Source: Nitrososphaerota archaeon
Lineage (GTDB): Archaea; Thermoproteota; Nitrososphaeria; Nitrososphaerales; Nitrosopumilaceae
Reading direction: 5' to 3'
Assembly (NCBI GenBank): GCA_028867785.1
Contig: JAGWFS010000001.1
Location: 327,748 to 391,747 of the forward strand
Length of the DNA stretch: 64,000 bases
In this document: positions 36,246 to 44,674 of the stretch, piece by piece
How the letters are laid out: every line of letters starts with the position of its first letter
How positions within the stretch are numbered: position 1 is the first letter of the stretch
Position numbers and translations under genes: made by a program
The notes under the pieces: generated by a model
What the model saw: only the letters and a program-made list of their open reading frames with translations
What the model was told of the DNA's origin: nothing
The model's database searches: none

Positions 36246-36551
36246 GTGGCGCTCAAAGACAAGGACAGGACAATGCTCAAGACAATGATAGATGACGAGA
36301 TTGCCAAGATCCCAGGACTTGTCAGAAATCTGCGCCTGCCTGAATTTAGCGGGATATTTCAGATAAAAGACGAGTCAGAATACATCTACGGGTATACGCA
36401 TGGTTCCATAATTGGCAAGTTTGAGACGTATTATTTTGTAGCACACTCAGGAAAAAAGCCAGGCGGCGGTGAGATAGACGAGATTGCCAAGACGATTTTC
36501 CAGAAAACTTTGGAGATAAGAAATGCAATCATCAGTTCAGTTGGGCAGTAG
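36246..36551 (+). CDS. Roughly 100-residue alpha/beta protein, unknown
   Basis: The frame opens with TTG at 36237, but the TATA-like GCTTTTATGG is 29 bases before the GTG at 36246, which gives MALKDKDRTMLKTM. Contains RNLRLPEFSGIFQIKDESEYIYGYTHGSIIGKFETYYF, a beta-rich middle, and a C-terminal helix. Small thaumarchaeal protein with no known family to me. Confidence 0.5.
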   Translation: MALKDKDRTMLKTMIDDEIAKIPGLVRNLRLPEFSGIFQIKDESEYIYGYTHGSIIGKFETYYFVAHSGKKPGGGEIDEIAKTIFQKTLEIRNAIISSVGQ

Positions 36552-36552
36552 T

Positions 36553-36957
36553 TTATGGAGCATTTCCAGAAAGAAACTCCCCCTTGGTGTAGCACTTGTC
36601 TGCAGATTCAAAGATTGGAAGTGACTGGTTGATAAGTTTTGCCGCAGAGACCCTATCCTCGTTCGCCTTGTCAAGAAATGTCTGGCCCAGCCCCCGTAGT
36701 GCCTTTGCCTTGTTGTACCACGCGTTTGCGTGGTTCGGGTTGAGCTCAAGCGCCTTGTCATAGCAGTCAATTGCATCCTGGTATCTCTTGAGCCGAAATA
36801 GTGCTATCCCCTTGTTGTTCCATGCGCTCACATGGGCCGGGTCAAGATCTGTTGCTTTTGAATAGGCGGTTATTGCATCCTCGCTTTTTTCTTGCATCAT
36901 AAGATTATTGCCTTGCTTGTACCACGACTCGGCATCGCTCATGAATCTGATAAACAT
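36553..36957 (-). CDS. Tetratricopeptide-repeat protein
   Basis: A 134-residue protein with three TPR units: AESWYKQGNNLMMQEKSEDAITAYSKATDLDP, HVSAWNNKGIALFRLKRYQDAIDCYDKALELNP and HANAWYNKAKALRGLGQ. TPRs mediate protein-protein contacts. Stops one base from the convergent gene at 36551. Partner unknown. Confidence 0.88.
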   Translation of the reverse strand: MFIRFMSDAESWYKQGNNLMMQEKSEDAITAYSKATDLDPAHVSAWNNKGIALFRLKRYQDAIDCYDKALELNPNHANAWYNKAKALRGLGQTFLDKANEDRVSAAKLINQSLPIFESADKCYTKGEFLSGNAP

Positions 36958-36969
36958 GCCAGTCCTATT

Positions 36970-37170
36970 TTAATGCCAAGAAAATATCTCCAGACTTTTG
37001 AACCTTGCAAGAGACACTCCAAATAATACCACAGATATCATGGTCGTAATAGTGACAAACAGAAACTCGTCCTGTTACCCTAGTGCCAGGATTTCTTCCC
37101 CGTATGATGGAAACGAAGTTCCGTCAGGCCCGATTGCCGGAGGCACCATGGTATTCGCGAATGGATAGAT
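36970..37170 (-). pseudogene. Degenerate coding remnant with internal stop
   Basis: The minus strand reads IYPFANTMVPPAIGPDG... up to EEILALG, then TAA at 37077-37075, then QDEFLFVTITTMISVVLFG and ends at TAA 36972. Both halves look protein-like, the second being a C-terminal membrane helix. No good start remains upstream. It probably was the C-terminus of a membrane protein. Confidence 0.4.
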
Positions 37171-37200
37171 TCAGTACACAGTCAGATCTGCCAAAATAGA

Positions 37201-38442
37201 TCATCGTGGAGACGTGGCCTCGTTGGTTTTTTGCCCATTGCCATTACGATTTTTTCTAACTAGCATCATCAATCCTACGGTTGTAACAATGTTTGTAAGT
37301 ATGATGACGTATACGGCAAGACTGACAAACGTATTTGCAAGCGGTATTCCGTCACTTAGTGCGGAGATTGACAGAGTAGCTGGAACTACTCCCTGTGCAC
37401 ATATAAGAAATATCGCGTATCGGTCTGCATGCAGTGCAGAATTTTTTGTTGACAACCTAGTGGCAATAAACCGGAACGTCATAAGAATTCCTAGTATGAA
37501 CAATCCAAACACAAGGTTTGACAGCACCTCTGACGGCTTGATTACAAAGACCAAGCCAAGAAACACAAAGAAGAACGTCTCCATGAGGAACGATATCTCG
37601 CCCTGAAATTTGTAAAACTGGTTCTTTAGATCTGCAACATCAAACTTTTGCCTGAATCGTGTAAGGACAGCTTTTGAGCTCCCAAGGAAAAGCCCGAATA
37701 TCAGCACTGCAACAAGTCCGCTGCCATGTAGGACCTCCGTTACTGCATATGTGGTGAGTAGCAACCCCAGAGTGAGGACGTATGTGTATTTGAAGTCCCT
37801 GAAGAACTTTAGTACAAACATCCATGCAATTGAAAGTATTACCCCGATTGCTATTCCAATTGTAAAGTTCATCCCAATCGTAGCGAGCGGGGCAGTCCAG
37901 CTTGGTATGCCGCTCTTGTAAAGCCCGACAAATGCAGTGTAGAATACGATAGAGTAGATAGAATTGAGTATTGATTCCAGCGTGAGAAATGTTATCGTGT
38001 TATTCCCTAGATTAAGTGATCGTGAGAGAGGTATGACCACAACCGAAGCTGTCTCACCTCCAACCATTGAGCCAAATATTAGAGACTGGATAAGATCCCA
38101 TCCGAGAATAAAATGGAGCGATATTCCTATTACGAATATGCTCGATACGACATAGACTGTCACCTGCACTAGGGTTCTTGGACTTTCCTTGATCACCTCC
38201 CGGATTCGCATGTCCATTCCGCTGTAAAACAAGATCATTATCAGGGTAAATGACGAAAATACTCCAAGGACAGGGATTAGCGGCTGCCTTGGAAAAACTC
38301 CAAGGAGGGGGCCAAGCACCACGCCTATCAATATTAGAAATAGGTAGTATGAGATTCCCGTCCTTTTGAAAAAGATCTCACCTCCAAATCCGAAAAAGAT
38401 GATTCCAGCAATTATTGAAAACAGCAGCAATTCATTTACCAA
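37201..38442 (-). CDS. CPA2-type cation/proton antiporter
   Basis: A 413-residue protein with 12-13 helices. Features of the KefB/NapA superfamily: FFGFGGEIFFKRTGISYYLFLILIGVVLGPLLG at the start, FYSGMDMRIREV, the discontinuous-helix region GSMVGGETASVVVIPLSR, and late ARLSTKNS. No C-terminal TrkA-N/RCK domain, so it is the short type. Likely exports Na+ or K+ for protons. A 7-bp dyad TTGCAAT/ATTGCAA (38537-38552) lies upstream in its promoter region. Confidence 0.85.
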   Translation of the reverse strand: MVNELLLFSIIAGIIFFGFGGEIFFKRTGISYYLFLILIGVVLGPLLGVFPRQPLIPVLGVFSSFTLIMILFYSGMDMRIREVIKESPRTLVQVTVYVVSSIFVIGISLHFILGWDLIQSLIFGSMVGGETASVVVIPLSRSLNLGNNTITFLTLESILNSIYSIVFYTAFVGLYKSGIPSWTAPLATIGMNFTIGIAIGVILSIAWMFVLKFFRDFKYTYVLTLGLLLTTYAVTEVLHGSGLVAVLIFGLFLGSSKAVLTRFRQKFDVADLKNQFYKFQGEISFLMETFFFVFLGLVFVIKPSEVLSNLVFGLFILGILMTFRFIATRLSTKNSALHADRYAIFLICAQGVVPATLSISALSDGIPLANTFVSLAVYVIILTNIVTTVGLMMLVRKNRNGNGQKTNEATSPR

Positions 38443-38536
38443 AGATTACTCCCTCATTGTGATTCATGATTCCGGTAATAGTGTCTTGTCAGCTGACTTT
38501 ATTATAATTCAGCTGGTGTATTCATCCAACTATATT

Positions 38537-38552
38537 TTGCAATCAATTGCAA
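38537..38552. promoter_or_regulatory. Dyad TTGCAATCAATTGCAA
   Basis: Seven-base arms with two-base centre, about 95 bases before the antiporter start and in the 200-base gap shared with the ribbon-helix-helix genes. Candidate binding site of an unknown regulator. Confidence 0.35.
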
Positions 38553-38639
38553 CTAAATTATAACAATTTAAAGATTTTTTAGGTGTTTTATTTTGCGACT
38601 TGAAATGTAGTTTTGATTTTCAGTCCATGCAAAAAATTC

Positions 38640-39200
38640 TTATTTTTTTAGATGTTTTTTTGGTATCTTGAACACCAGTGTGTTCTCAGAGATCTCAAAT
38701 GCTGCACTACACCCGAGGTCCTCGAAGGCCTGTTCGTAAAACGATTTCAGGTGCAAAGAGTATTTTTCTCCCATGTCGTGCCGTATGACAAAGACGTCCT
38801 CATCCTCGTTATGTATTGTCGTTACGTCAAAGCCTGCCACAGACGATCTCATTTTTATTATATCAATCCATTCGCTTATTCCATAATTTCCTCTCATTGA
38901 TAGGCAGAGGTCTCTTGGAAGCGACTTTCCTTCTGTACTTGCTATCTGTGTAACTGTCCTGTCGTCCAGCCTTTCCAAAATTGACTTGATTACCTGGCCT
39001 TCTGCTGGAACCCACCGTGACTTTGCGGCAGTAATGCTCCATTCAACTGCCTGCAAAAGCAACTTGTTTACAAGCGCGTTTACGGTTGACTTTTCACATC
39101 TTGCAGACTCTTTTAGTTTTGCAATCACGTTGGAATCCAACCTGAAGGTTATTGTAGCAGTGTACTTCTCATATTTCTGGGATTCAACTTGAGATTCCAT
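38640..39200 (-). CDS. Ribbon-helix-helix regulator, tandem copy 2
   Basis: About 186 residues from MESQVESQ. Residues 10-55 form an RHH (CopG/Arc-type) fold: ATITFRLDSNVIAKLKESARCEKSTVNALVNKLLLQAVEW. A C-terminal ~130-residue domain shares order and spacing with the upstream paralogue (TVTQIAS..., RGNYGISEWIDI, VIRHDMGEKYSLHLKSFYEQAFEDL). The start overlaps the upstream gene's stop by 17 bases, so they are one operon. The partner domain may sense a ligand. Confidence 0.7.
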   Translation of the reverse strand: MESQVESQKYEKYTATITFRLDSNVIAKLKESARCEKSTVNALVNKLLLQAVEWSITAAKSRWVPAEGQVIKSILERLDDRTVTQIASTEGKSLPRDLCLSMRGNYGISEWIDIIKMRSSVAGFDVTTIHNEDEDVFVIRHDMGEKYSLHLKSFYEQAFEDLGCSAAFEISENTLVFKIPKKHLKK

Positions 39201-39738
39201 CATCTGCAAATGCCACTCTGATTGTGTTATTGTCACACTCTATCTCTATTTTCTTGTGCAGTACATCCTTGAAGACAAGCTCAAGTATTGTCTTTTGGTA
39301 CAGGGCCCAGTTCTTTCCAAGATCATGCTTTAGGACCATGCTGTGTACCCCGTCATCGATGAGATGGCTTGTTTGCACGGATGAGCTGAGCATCATGGTT
39401 TCATACCATGACAGAAACGATCTCAGGTCTACCTTTCCCCGCATGAACAGTACAATGTCCTCGATCTCTTCTTTTCCTATTGTGGATGCAAGATCTACTA
39501 TGAACTTCTCATCAAGTCCGCCAAGTATTTTTTTAAGCACGGGTTTTGTCAGAATCACAAAGCCTGACCTTGGAAGATACACATCCCAGTCGATGAATCT
39601 GCGTAGCGCTTGGTTTACCAGAGTGTTTGTGCTGACCTCCTGTACCTGTGACAGGTTGCGAAGTTTGTTTATCGTAGCTTCATCTAGTCGAAATGTGATT
39701 GTTGATGTCTTTTTTGATCCGCTTACTGCATTCATCAT
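39184..39738 (-). CDS. Ribbon-helix-helix regulator, tandem copy 1
   Basis: A 184-residue paralogue of the 38640 protein: RHH STITFRLDEATINKLRNLSQVQEVSTNTLVNQALRRFIDWDV, then a C-terminal domain with FIVDLASTIGKEEIEDIVLFMRGKVDLRSFLSWYE and LKHDLGKNWALYQKTILELVFKDVL. The two could form a heterodimer on DNA. The RHH strand sequence is well kept; the effector domain is not recognised. Confidence 0.7.
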   Translation of the reverse strand: MMNAVSGSKKTSTITFRLDEATINKLRNLSQVQEVSTNTLVNQALRRFIDWDVYLPRSGFVILTKPVLKKILGGLDEKFIVDLASTIGKEEIEDIVLFMRGKVDLRSFLSWYETMMLSSSVQTSHLIDDGVHSMVLKHDLGKNWALYQKTILELVFKDVLHKKIEIECDNNTIRVAFADDGISS

Positions 39739-39868
39739 ATATCTAATGCCAATCCAGAGTATTTATGAAATGACGAACCTTGTTCACTAATATTATTAAT
39801 CCTGAGGCAATTTTCCTCTGGTTTGTACCACAAGTCTTAAAGAGGCCGCCCTTATTGTGATTGGAATT

Positions 39869-39991
39869 ATGCATGATTGGCTCAGTATCAGAACGTGTCT
39901 GATTTACACATGCTTGTATTTGAATCCTGGAAACTGCCCAGATGGCAAAACCATCATCATGATTTCAGATTCATTTAAAATTTTAACATAA
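39869..39991 (+). CDS. 40-residue ORF (weak candidate)
   Basis: ATG to TAA open frame MHDWLSIRTCLIYTCLYLNPG... with GTCTTAAAG centred about 31 bases upstream. Only the promoter spacing and lack of any other feature in this 245-base gap support it. No recognisable motif. Confidence 0.25.
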   Translation: MHDWLSIRTCLIYTCLYLNPGNCPDGKTIIMISDSFKILT

Positions 39992-40035
39992 GGCTATAAT
40001 CCTTCTTACCACGTCAGGTAAAAAGACGAATAGCG

Positions 40036-40233
40036 ATGGTTGTACAGTTGATAGTCAAGATAATAATCATATGTGCGGTTGCGCTTTTCCTCATTGCATA
40101 TTTTCATTTTACGCAGGTGGGGGTTGCCTTTGACAAGGTAGTTCAGATAAGAAATACAGTTCAGAATGCGACAGACCCGATTGTGAAAAACATACTGCAA
40201 AGGACCGCAGACTATAACCTGACCAGACACTAA
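40036..40233 (+). CDS. 65-residue single-helix membrane protein
   Basis: N-terminal helix VVQLIVKIIIICAVALFLIAYF, then a soluble amphipathic tail VAFDKVVQIRNTVQNATDPIVKNILQR. TATA-like CTATAATCC is about 33 bases upstream. A thaumarchaeal-style mini membrane protein of unknown function. Confidence 0.6.
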   Translation: MVVQLIVKIIIICAVALFLIAYFHFTQVGVAFDKVVQIRNTVQNATDPIVKNILQRTADYNLTRH

Positions 40234-40449
40234 CGCATACTACAAGTGAAGAGAATAAAAAGAGACACTCTAAAGACCATGTCTAAGAACCCGTAGCAGT
40301 GCTAATGGAATTTGCGTCCATTAAGACTGTGTCACGTTTGGTTTATGATAGCCTGTGCATTACGCCCTCTTTTGAATTGAGGATTCTTTAGGTTTAAAAT
40401 TAGAATAAAAATGTGAAAAAGTTGGATTTTTTAAAGTAATTGCTTTTTC

Positions 40450-40731
40450 CTAGGAAGCAGCTTCTACTATTTCAGCAATAGCGAATCGCTGGCCTACTTC
40501 GGTAACTTTTACTTTTGCGTTTTGACCAGATTTGCCGTTCTTGACAAATATCACAAAGCCTTCTACTCTTGCGATACCGTCTCCTTTCCTACTGATCTCC
40601 GTAATAGATACGTCGTATTCCTTTCCAGTTTCTACTGGTTTTGGTCTATCATCAAACTGTCTATTACCGCCAAATCTTCGTCCTCCGCCGTAACCTCTAG
40701 ATTGACCATAACCGCCTTCGTTGTAACCCAT
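40450..40731 (-). CDS. TRAM-domain RNA-binding protein
   Basis: A 93-residue protein. N-terminal Gly/Arg/Tyr-rich tail (GGYGQSRGYGGGRRFGGNRQ) followed by a TRAM beta-barrel: GKEYDVSITEISRKGDGIARVEGFVIFVKNGKSGQNAKVKVTEVGQRFAIAEIV. Small archaeal TRAM proteins bind RNA and are proposed cold-shock-type RNA chaperones. Archaeal genomes lacking CspA rely on them. Transcribed alone. Confidence 0.9.
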   Translation of the reverse strand: MGYNEGGYGQSRGYGGGRRFGGNRQFDDRPKPVETGKEYDVSITEISRKGDGIARVEGFVIFVKNGKSGQNAKVKVTEVGQRFAIAEIVEAAS

Positions 40732-40881
40732 TCATTGCACCTCCCTTGTTGTTTGGCAATGTGCCTGACATCTATAAGAATGGATGCATTGTTACTCCAT
40801 ATTCTATATGAACGGGCTCTGAATCAGTGTAGAGATGCATTTCATCTTCCCACTTTATCGATAAACCGTACACAGATGTAT

Positions 40882-41283
40882 TTACGGCAATCCCTCTGGA
40901 CTGTGCAGTGCGTCCTGTTTTATTCTCAGGGCACGGTAAATTATCGGCGCATGGTCAGCTTCTACATCAGTTGTGATGTACAGTATGTGATCAGAGTCAA
41001 TCGGCATTGTAATGCGCTTTATCTTTTCATATTCTACAAGGGCATACTTGCCTCGCCCAATCTTTTCTGAGACCTCGTTTCTTGACCTCCAAGCGTTAAT
41101 TGCAAGCTGGAGAGACTTCTTGCTCTCATCTGAAGAAAGTAGGTTTTCCACTCCCTCGCGGTGTTCGCTGTGCAGTACGGTTCCCTTCATGTCAAAGATA
41201 GTAGCAAAGCGAATCTTGGGGTCTATTGCCATGATTTTGTCAAACAGGATCTTGTAATCCGTGAACCTCATACGTGAATGCAA
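40882..41283 (-). CDS. Thaumarchaeal ~130-residue protein of unknown function
   Basis: Two starts, ATG 41283 (MHSRMRFTDY) and ATG 41271 (MRFTDYK). The sequence IRFATIFDMKGTVLHSEHREGVENLLSSDESKKSLQLAINAW followed by KYALVEYEKIKRITMPIDSDHILYITTD has the alternation of a roadblock/profilin-like sensor fold. I have seen this as a lineage-specific, often multicopy family, possibly DUF6659. Function not assigned. Confidence 0.55.
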   Translation of the reverse strand: MHSRMRFTDYKILFDKIMAIDPKIRFATIFDMKGTVLHSEHREGVENLLSSDESKKSLQLAINAWRSRNEVSEKIGRGKYALVEYEKIKRITMPIDSDHILYITTDVEADHAPIIYRALRIKQDALHSPEGLP

Positions 41284-41428
41284 ATGATAAAGATTATGGC
41301 CGGATCGTTCTTAGAGTGCTGGGCAAGGCATAGAATTTATTTTTCCAGCCCTACAGAAAAACAAGATAAAAAATATTACTGAATAATGTTAACCCAGTCT
41401 TTTATTTATTCGTGAATACAAGCATGTA

Positions 41429-41650
41429 ATGAAGACTGGAGAAAGTACCAAGACAAGGCAGACAAGCATGTTGCTTGGAGCTTTGGTTTTGCTTGCAGTT
41501 GTGACCATACTTCCGCACGCTTTTGCGCAGGTGTCCTACACTAATGCCGACAATCCTCATGGTCCATTACAGATGTACGGGTGGACAACCGGGATGGCAG
41601 TGGCGGCAGCGCTTACTGGCGTTGGCATATGGACCACAATTAAGAGATAG
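41429..41650 (+). CDS. Small two-helix membrane protein
   Basis: A 73-residue protein: basic start, helix or signal SMLLGALVLLAVVTILPHAFA, short loop VSYTNADNPHGPLQMYGW, and a second helix GMAVAAALTGVGIWTTI. Strong promoter CTTTTATTTATTC about 26 bases before the ATG, and T-tracts right after the stop, suggest a well-expressed single gene. Confidence 0.65.
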   Translation: MKTGESTKTRQTSMLLGALVLLAVVTILPHAFAQVSYTNADNPHGPLQMYGWTTGMAVAAALTGVGIWTTIKR

Positions 41651-41692
41651 TTTTTTTCTTACCCTATCTTTTTTGTTTTTGACTTTTTTTTG
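41651..41692 (+). terminator. T-tracts after the 41429 gene
   Basis: Runs of seven, six, five and eight T follow the stop codon within 45 bases. They overlap the 3' end of the convergent zinc-ribbon gene. Confidence 0.45.
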
Positions 41693-41924
41693 CCGGCTGG
41701 CGAAAATTAAATTCGTCGTGGAATATTCCGCATTTTGGGCAAAAGCTGTACACTCGCGATACCTTGGAGCCGCACTTGGCGCAAAAGTCGATAGACAGTC
41801 GATCTTCTTCGCTGTACGTTTTTTTTGTTCTATATTCACGCTTTACATGATGGATCTTATGCTCAAGCACTCCGTTGTGTTTTTTAGGCTCTGTGCTTTC
41901 ATGTCCTGATGATTTTTTTTCCAT
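41664..41924 (-). CDS. Zinc-ribbon protein with basic tails
   Basis: An 86-residue protein. Lys/His-rich N-terminus (KKHNGVLEHKIHHVKREYRTKK) then a ribbon FCAKCGSKVSRVYSFCPKCG and a basic tail AKKSQKQKR. The charge suggests nucleic-acid binding. Converges with the small membrane gene at 41650. Confidence 0.7.
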   Translation of the reverse strand: MEKKSSGHESTEPKKHNGVLEHKIHHVKREYRTKKTYSEEDRLSIDFCAKCGSKVSRVYSFCPKCGIFHDEFNFRQPAKKSQKQKR

Positions 41925-42029
41925 GCCTATACATGATAAGAATCAGGTCCAATTAAAAGAGATTTGGGTTGTGCGTATTTGCAGAAAAAATCGCCTGTGC
42001 TTGACAGCAGTGTCAAAAAATGTTCCAGT

Positions 42030-42314
42030 CTAGGCCCAGCCCAGTTTCTTGCCTTCGTCTGCATTTTTGTTTTTTGCCCCAGGCTTGTTTCTTGGTTTTG
42101 ACCTTACCATGCAGTTGCAGCAGTTGCAGTACATCCCGACGGAATCGCTTGTTGCAGGCCTGTCGTCCCTGTCATGACACCCTTCCCTTGTCATAAAGAC
42201 CCCACAAATCTGACACCTCACCTGGTCTGACAGGTACCTGCTTGTTCCGTCCCTTGGCTTTCTTACCTTGTATTGCTTACAGAGCCCCTTGCAGACTCCC
42301 CTGTCCTTGTGCAC
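42030..42314 (-). CDS. Cys-rich zinc-finger protein
   Basis: A 94-residue protein with eleven Cys: GVCKGLCKQYKVRKP, RCQICGVFMTREGCHDRDD and MYCNCCNCMVRSKPRNKPG. The spacing gives one or two treble-clef sites. The same motif order occurs in thaumarchaeal small proteins near the translation machinery, but I cannot name a function. Confidence 0.65.
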   Translation of the reverse strand: MHKDRGVCKGLCKQYKVRKPRDGTSRYLSDQVRCQICGVFMTREGCHDRDDRPATSDSVGMYCNCCNCMVRSKPRNKPGAKNKNADEGKKLGWA

Positions 42315-42412
42315 GCATCATATCAAACACAGGAGAAATAAATTCCCATTGCATGAATACAGCCCAAAAGATTGTTTGTGGCACACGTATGGCTTGCAGT
42401 TTTGGCAAAGGC

Positions 42413-43471
42413 CTAGAAATTTTTTGCCATGTCGGTTCTAAGCTGCCCGCATGCGGCTGATATCTCAGAGCCCTTCTCCACCCTTACGGTACAGCTGACG
42501 TCAGATTCTTTTAGTATCCTTTCAAATTCTGTTATGCGCTTCCACTTGGGGCGTTCAAATCCTCCTGCTGTCTGGTTTACAGGAATCAGGTTTACGTGTG
42601 CCCCGTTACCCTTTAGCAGTGCTGCAAGCTCTGCTGCAACTTCCGGCGAGTCGTTGACCCCGCCTATCATGGCATATTCCAGAGTGACGCGGCGTCCTGT
42701 CTTTTTGAAGTAGCTGCGCGTTGCAGCAATCAGGTCTCCTACAGAGTTTGGCCCTGCAGTGGGCACGAGTTTTTTTCGCAGTTTGTCGTTTGGCGCATGC
42801 AGTGATATTGCAAGTCCCACCTGGAGGTCTTCTTCTGCAAGTTTGTCTATTCCCTGCATCACCCCAACAGTCGATATTGTAATGTGTCTCTGCCCCAGAC
42901 CAAATGCTCTTGCATGTGTCAGTATCCTTACTGCACGAATAGTCTCTGTGTAATTTGCAAGAGGCTCTCCCATCCCCATAAAGACGAGGTTTGTGACATG
43001 CTCTCCGCGCTCGCGGAGAATCGAGGCAAAGCATAGTACCTGTGCTACGATCTCTTCTGCCTTCAGGTTTCTCTCAAAGCCCATCTGTCCCGTGGCGCAA
43101 AATGTGCAGCCCATGGCGCACCCGACCTGCGTCGAGACGCATACCGTGGACCTCGGATGCTCCTTTCCCCCTGACCTGTACTGCATCAATACTGTCTCGA
43201 CAAGCGTTCCATCTGTCAGCTTGAGCAGGAGCTTTGTGGTGTTTCCGTCCTCGCTTACGACTCTATGTACCTCGCTTGCAGAACCGACAGCATATCCTAC
43301 AGCAGACAGATTGTCGCGCATATCTGACGGCAACTGGCGCATGGACGAGACGTCCTTTGGAGACTCGCGATATAGTGCCTGCAATAGCTGGTCTGCCCGG
43401 TAGCGCGGCTGCCTTAGCGTTTTTACAAGCTCGTCCATCTCGTCTGGCAAGACCCGGTAAAGATCAGTCAT
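42413..43471 (-). CDS. rlmN: 23S rRNA A2503 / tRNA A37 C2-methyltransferase
   Basis: A 352-residue radical-SAM methylase that modifies adenosine C2 in 23S rRNA and some tRNAs. N-terminal helical region with LRQPRYRADQLLQALY, cluster motif CAMGCTFC, GMGEPLANY, ISLHAPNDKLRKKLVP, LIPVNQTAGGFERP, and the conserved C-terminal Cys in GSEISAACGQL. RlmN is mainly bacterial; its presence suggests old gene transfer. Its G+C looks higher than its neighbours. Confidence 0.92.
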   Translation of the reverse strand: MTDLYRVLPDEMDELVKTLRQPRYRADQLLQALYRESPKDVSSMRQLPSDMRDNLSAVGYAVGSASEVHRVVSEDGNTTKLLLKLTDGTLVETVLMQYRSGGKEHPRSTVCVSTQVGCAMGCTFCATGQMGFERNLKAEEIVAQVLCFASILRERGEHVTNLVFMGMGEPLANYTETIRAVRILTHARAFGLGQRHITISTVGVMQGIDKLAEEDLQVGLAISLHAPNDKLRKKLVPTAGPNSVGDLIAATRSYFKKTGRRVTLEYAMIGGVNDSPEVAAELAALLKGNGAHVNLIPVNQTAGGFERPKWKRITEFERILKESDVSCTVRVEKGSEISAACGQLRTDMAKNF

Positions 43472-43585
43472 TGCTTATCTGCAGTCCGTTTTATTTTGGC
43501 AGGGATTATCACATCCATGGTTACCACGTGGGACCCATTAGTGTTTTGCCAGTCATGAAAGCAACAATTGCAGGAATACAGTAAG

Positions 43586-43614
43586 CATTTAATGCCAAGT
43601 ATGCAAAACATACT
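43586..43614 (+). promoter_or_regulatory. hxlR promoter with dyad AGTATGCAAAACATACT
   Basis: TATA-like CATTTAATG (43586-43594) is centred about 29 bases before the ATG at 43619. The dyad AGTATG/CATACT occupies 43598-43614, between TATA and start. Placement predicts autorepression by the HxlR protein. Confidence 0.55.
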
Positions 43615-43618
43615 GCAG

Positions 43619-43951
43619 ATGGACTCGAAAAGAATGATACACTGTGACGTTTCAGACATTTGGCACGTTCTTGGCAGGACATGGTCCCTTGTCATTTTGA
43701 GAAACCTCAGCACGAATGATACAATACGCTTCAACGAGTTAAAGAGGCTTGTGTCCGGAATAAGCAGCACGGTATTGTCGGACAGGTTGTCGGAGCTTGA
43801 GAGAAACGGCCTTGTGACAAAAAAAATTTATGAAGAGGTTCCCGTAAGGGTCGAATACAGCCTGACAAGACAGGCAAGGGAACTTGAGGACATATTGCTG
43901 GATCTTGGCAGGTGGGCAGACAGGTGGAAGCCGAGACAGAAAAAGGACTAG
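43619..43951 (+). CDS. HxlR-family winged-helix regulator
   Basis: 110 residues from ATG 43619; longer starts would cover the promoter dyad. HxlR features: N-terminal Cys (MIHCDVSDIWHVLGRTWSLVILRNL), FNELKRLVSGISSTVLSDRLSELERNGLV, wing VPVRVEYSLT and the C-terminal dimer helix. Often redox or electrophile sensors through the N-terminal Cys. Converges with the pirin gene (four-base overlap), whose promoter has similar dyads. Confidence 0.88.
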   Translation: MDSKRMIHCDVSDIWHVLGRTWSLVILRNLSTNDTIRFNELKRLVSGISSTVLSDRLSELERNGLVTKKIYEEVPVRVEYSLTRQARELEDILLDLGRWADRWKPRQKKD

Positions 43952-44673
43952 TTTTTTACGGCATATTTTTCTGGCAGGTCAATCAGGATAACTTCGGTTT
44001 GTTTTTCAGACATGATTGAAAGCTTTTGCTCGCCTTCAATTCTTGCGGCATCTCTTGTCTGCATCAGTATGCCGTTGAGACTGATTTCTCCCTCTACCAC
44101 AAACGCATATGCCTTTCTTCCCGGCTGCATGTGATGCAGGACCGAGGCACCAGGCGTAAGGCTTGAGACGTAGAACGACGCATTCTGGTGTATTGTCAGC
44201 GTTCCGTCTTTTCCAGAGCCAAGCGGCGAGACTACCTGCAGCAGCGTGTCAAGCTGCTGCTCCTTTGTGTATTTCTTTTGCTGCCATGACGGTTCAAGTT
44301 CCTTTTTGTCAGGAACAACCCACATCTGCAATAGCTTGAGGGGCTTTTCCTTTGAATGGTTGTACTCGGAGTGCATTATACCAGAGCCTGCAGTCATTAC
44401 CTGTATCTCCCCCGGCCCGATTATTCCATGGTTGCCAAAACTGTCATGGTGTTCAAGCTCGCCTTCTATTACGTATGTTACAATCTCCATATCCCTGTGC
44501 GGATGAAAGCCAAACCCAGATGCCGGCTGTATCGTGTCATCGTTGAAGACCCTGAGTGGCCCATAGTTCATCTTTTTTGGGTCAAAATAGTCTGCAAACG
44601 AGAAATGGTAGTACGTTGACAGCCAGTCAGTCTCGCTTTTGTGGTGCTCTCCTGAGTTTATTTTTTGTATCAT
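43948..44673 (-). CDS. Pirin-family cupin protein
   Basis: A 241-residue bicupin. Metal ligands of the N-terminal cupin are in GFHPHRDMEIVTYVIEGELEHHDSFGN and GIMHSEYNH; the C-terminal pirin domain follows (VSSLTPGASVLHHMQPGRKAYAFVVEGEISLNG). Family members include quercetin 2,3-dioxygenases and redox-sensing regulators. Leaderless: ATTTAAAG (minus CTTTAAAT) 27 bases before ATG. Predicted target of the neighbouring HxlR regulator. Confidence 0.88.
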   Translation of the reverse strand: MIQKINSGEHHKSETDWLSTYYHFSFADYFDPKKMNYGPLRVFNDDTIQPASGFGFHPHRDMEIVTYVIEGELEHHDSFGNHGIIGPGEIQVMTAGSGIMHSEYNHSKEKPLKLLQMWVVPDKKELEPSWQQKKYTKEQQLDTLLQVVSPLGSGKDGTLTIHQNASFYVSSLTPGASVLHHMQPGRKAYAFVVEGEISLNGILMQTRDAARIEGEQKLSIMSEKQTEVILIDLPEKYAVKN

Positions 44674-44674
44674 G

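Noticed and set aside
40234..40449. Possible non-coding RNA in the gap before the TRAM gene
   Set aside because: No TATA with convincing spacing, no hairpin beyond weak AT pairing, and no small frame.
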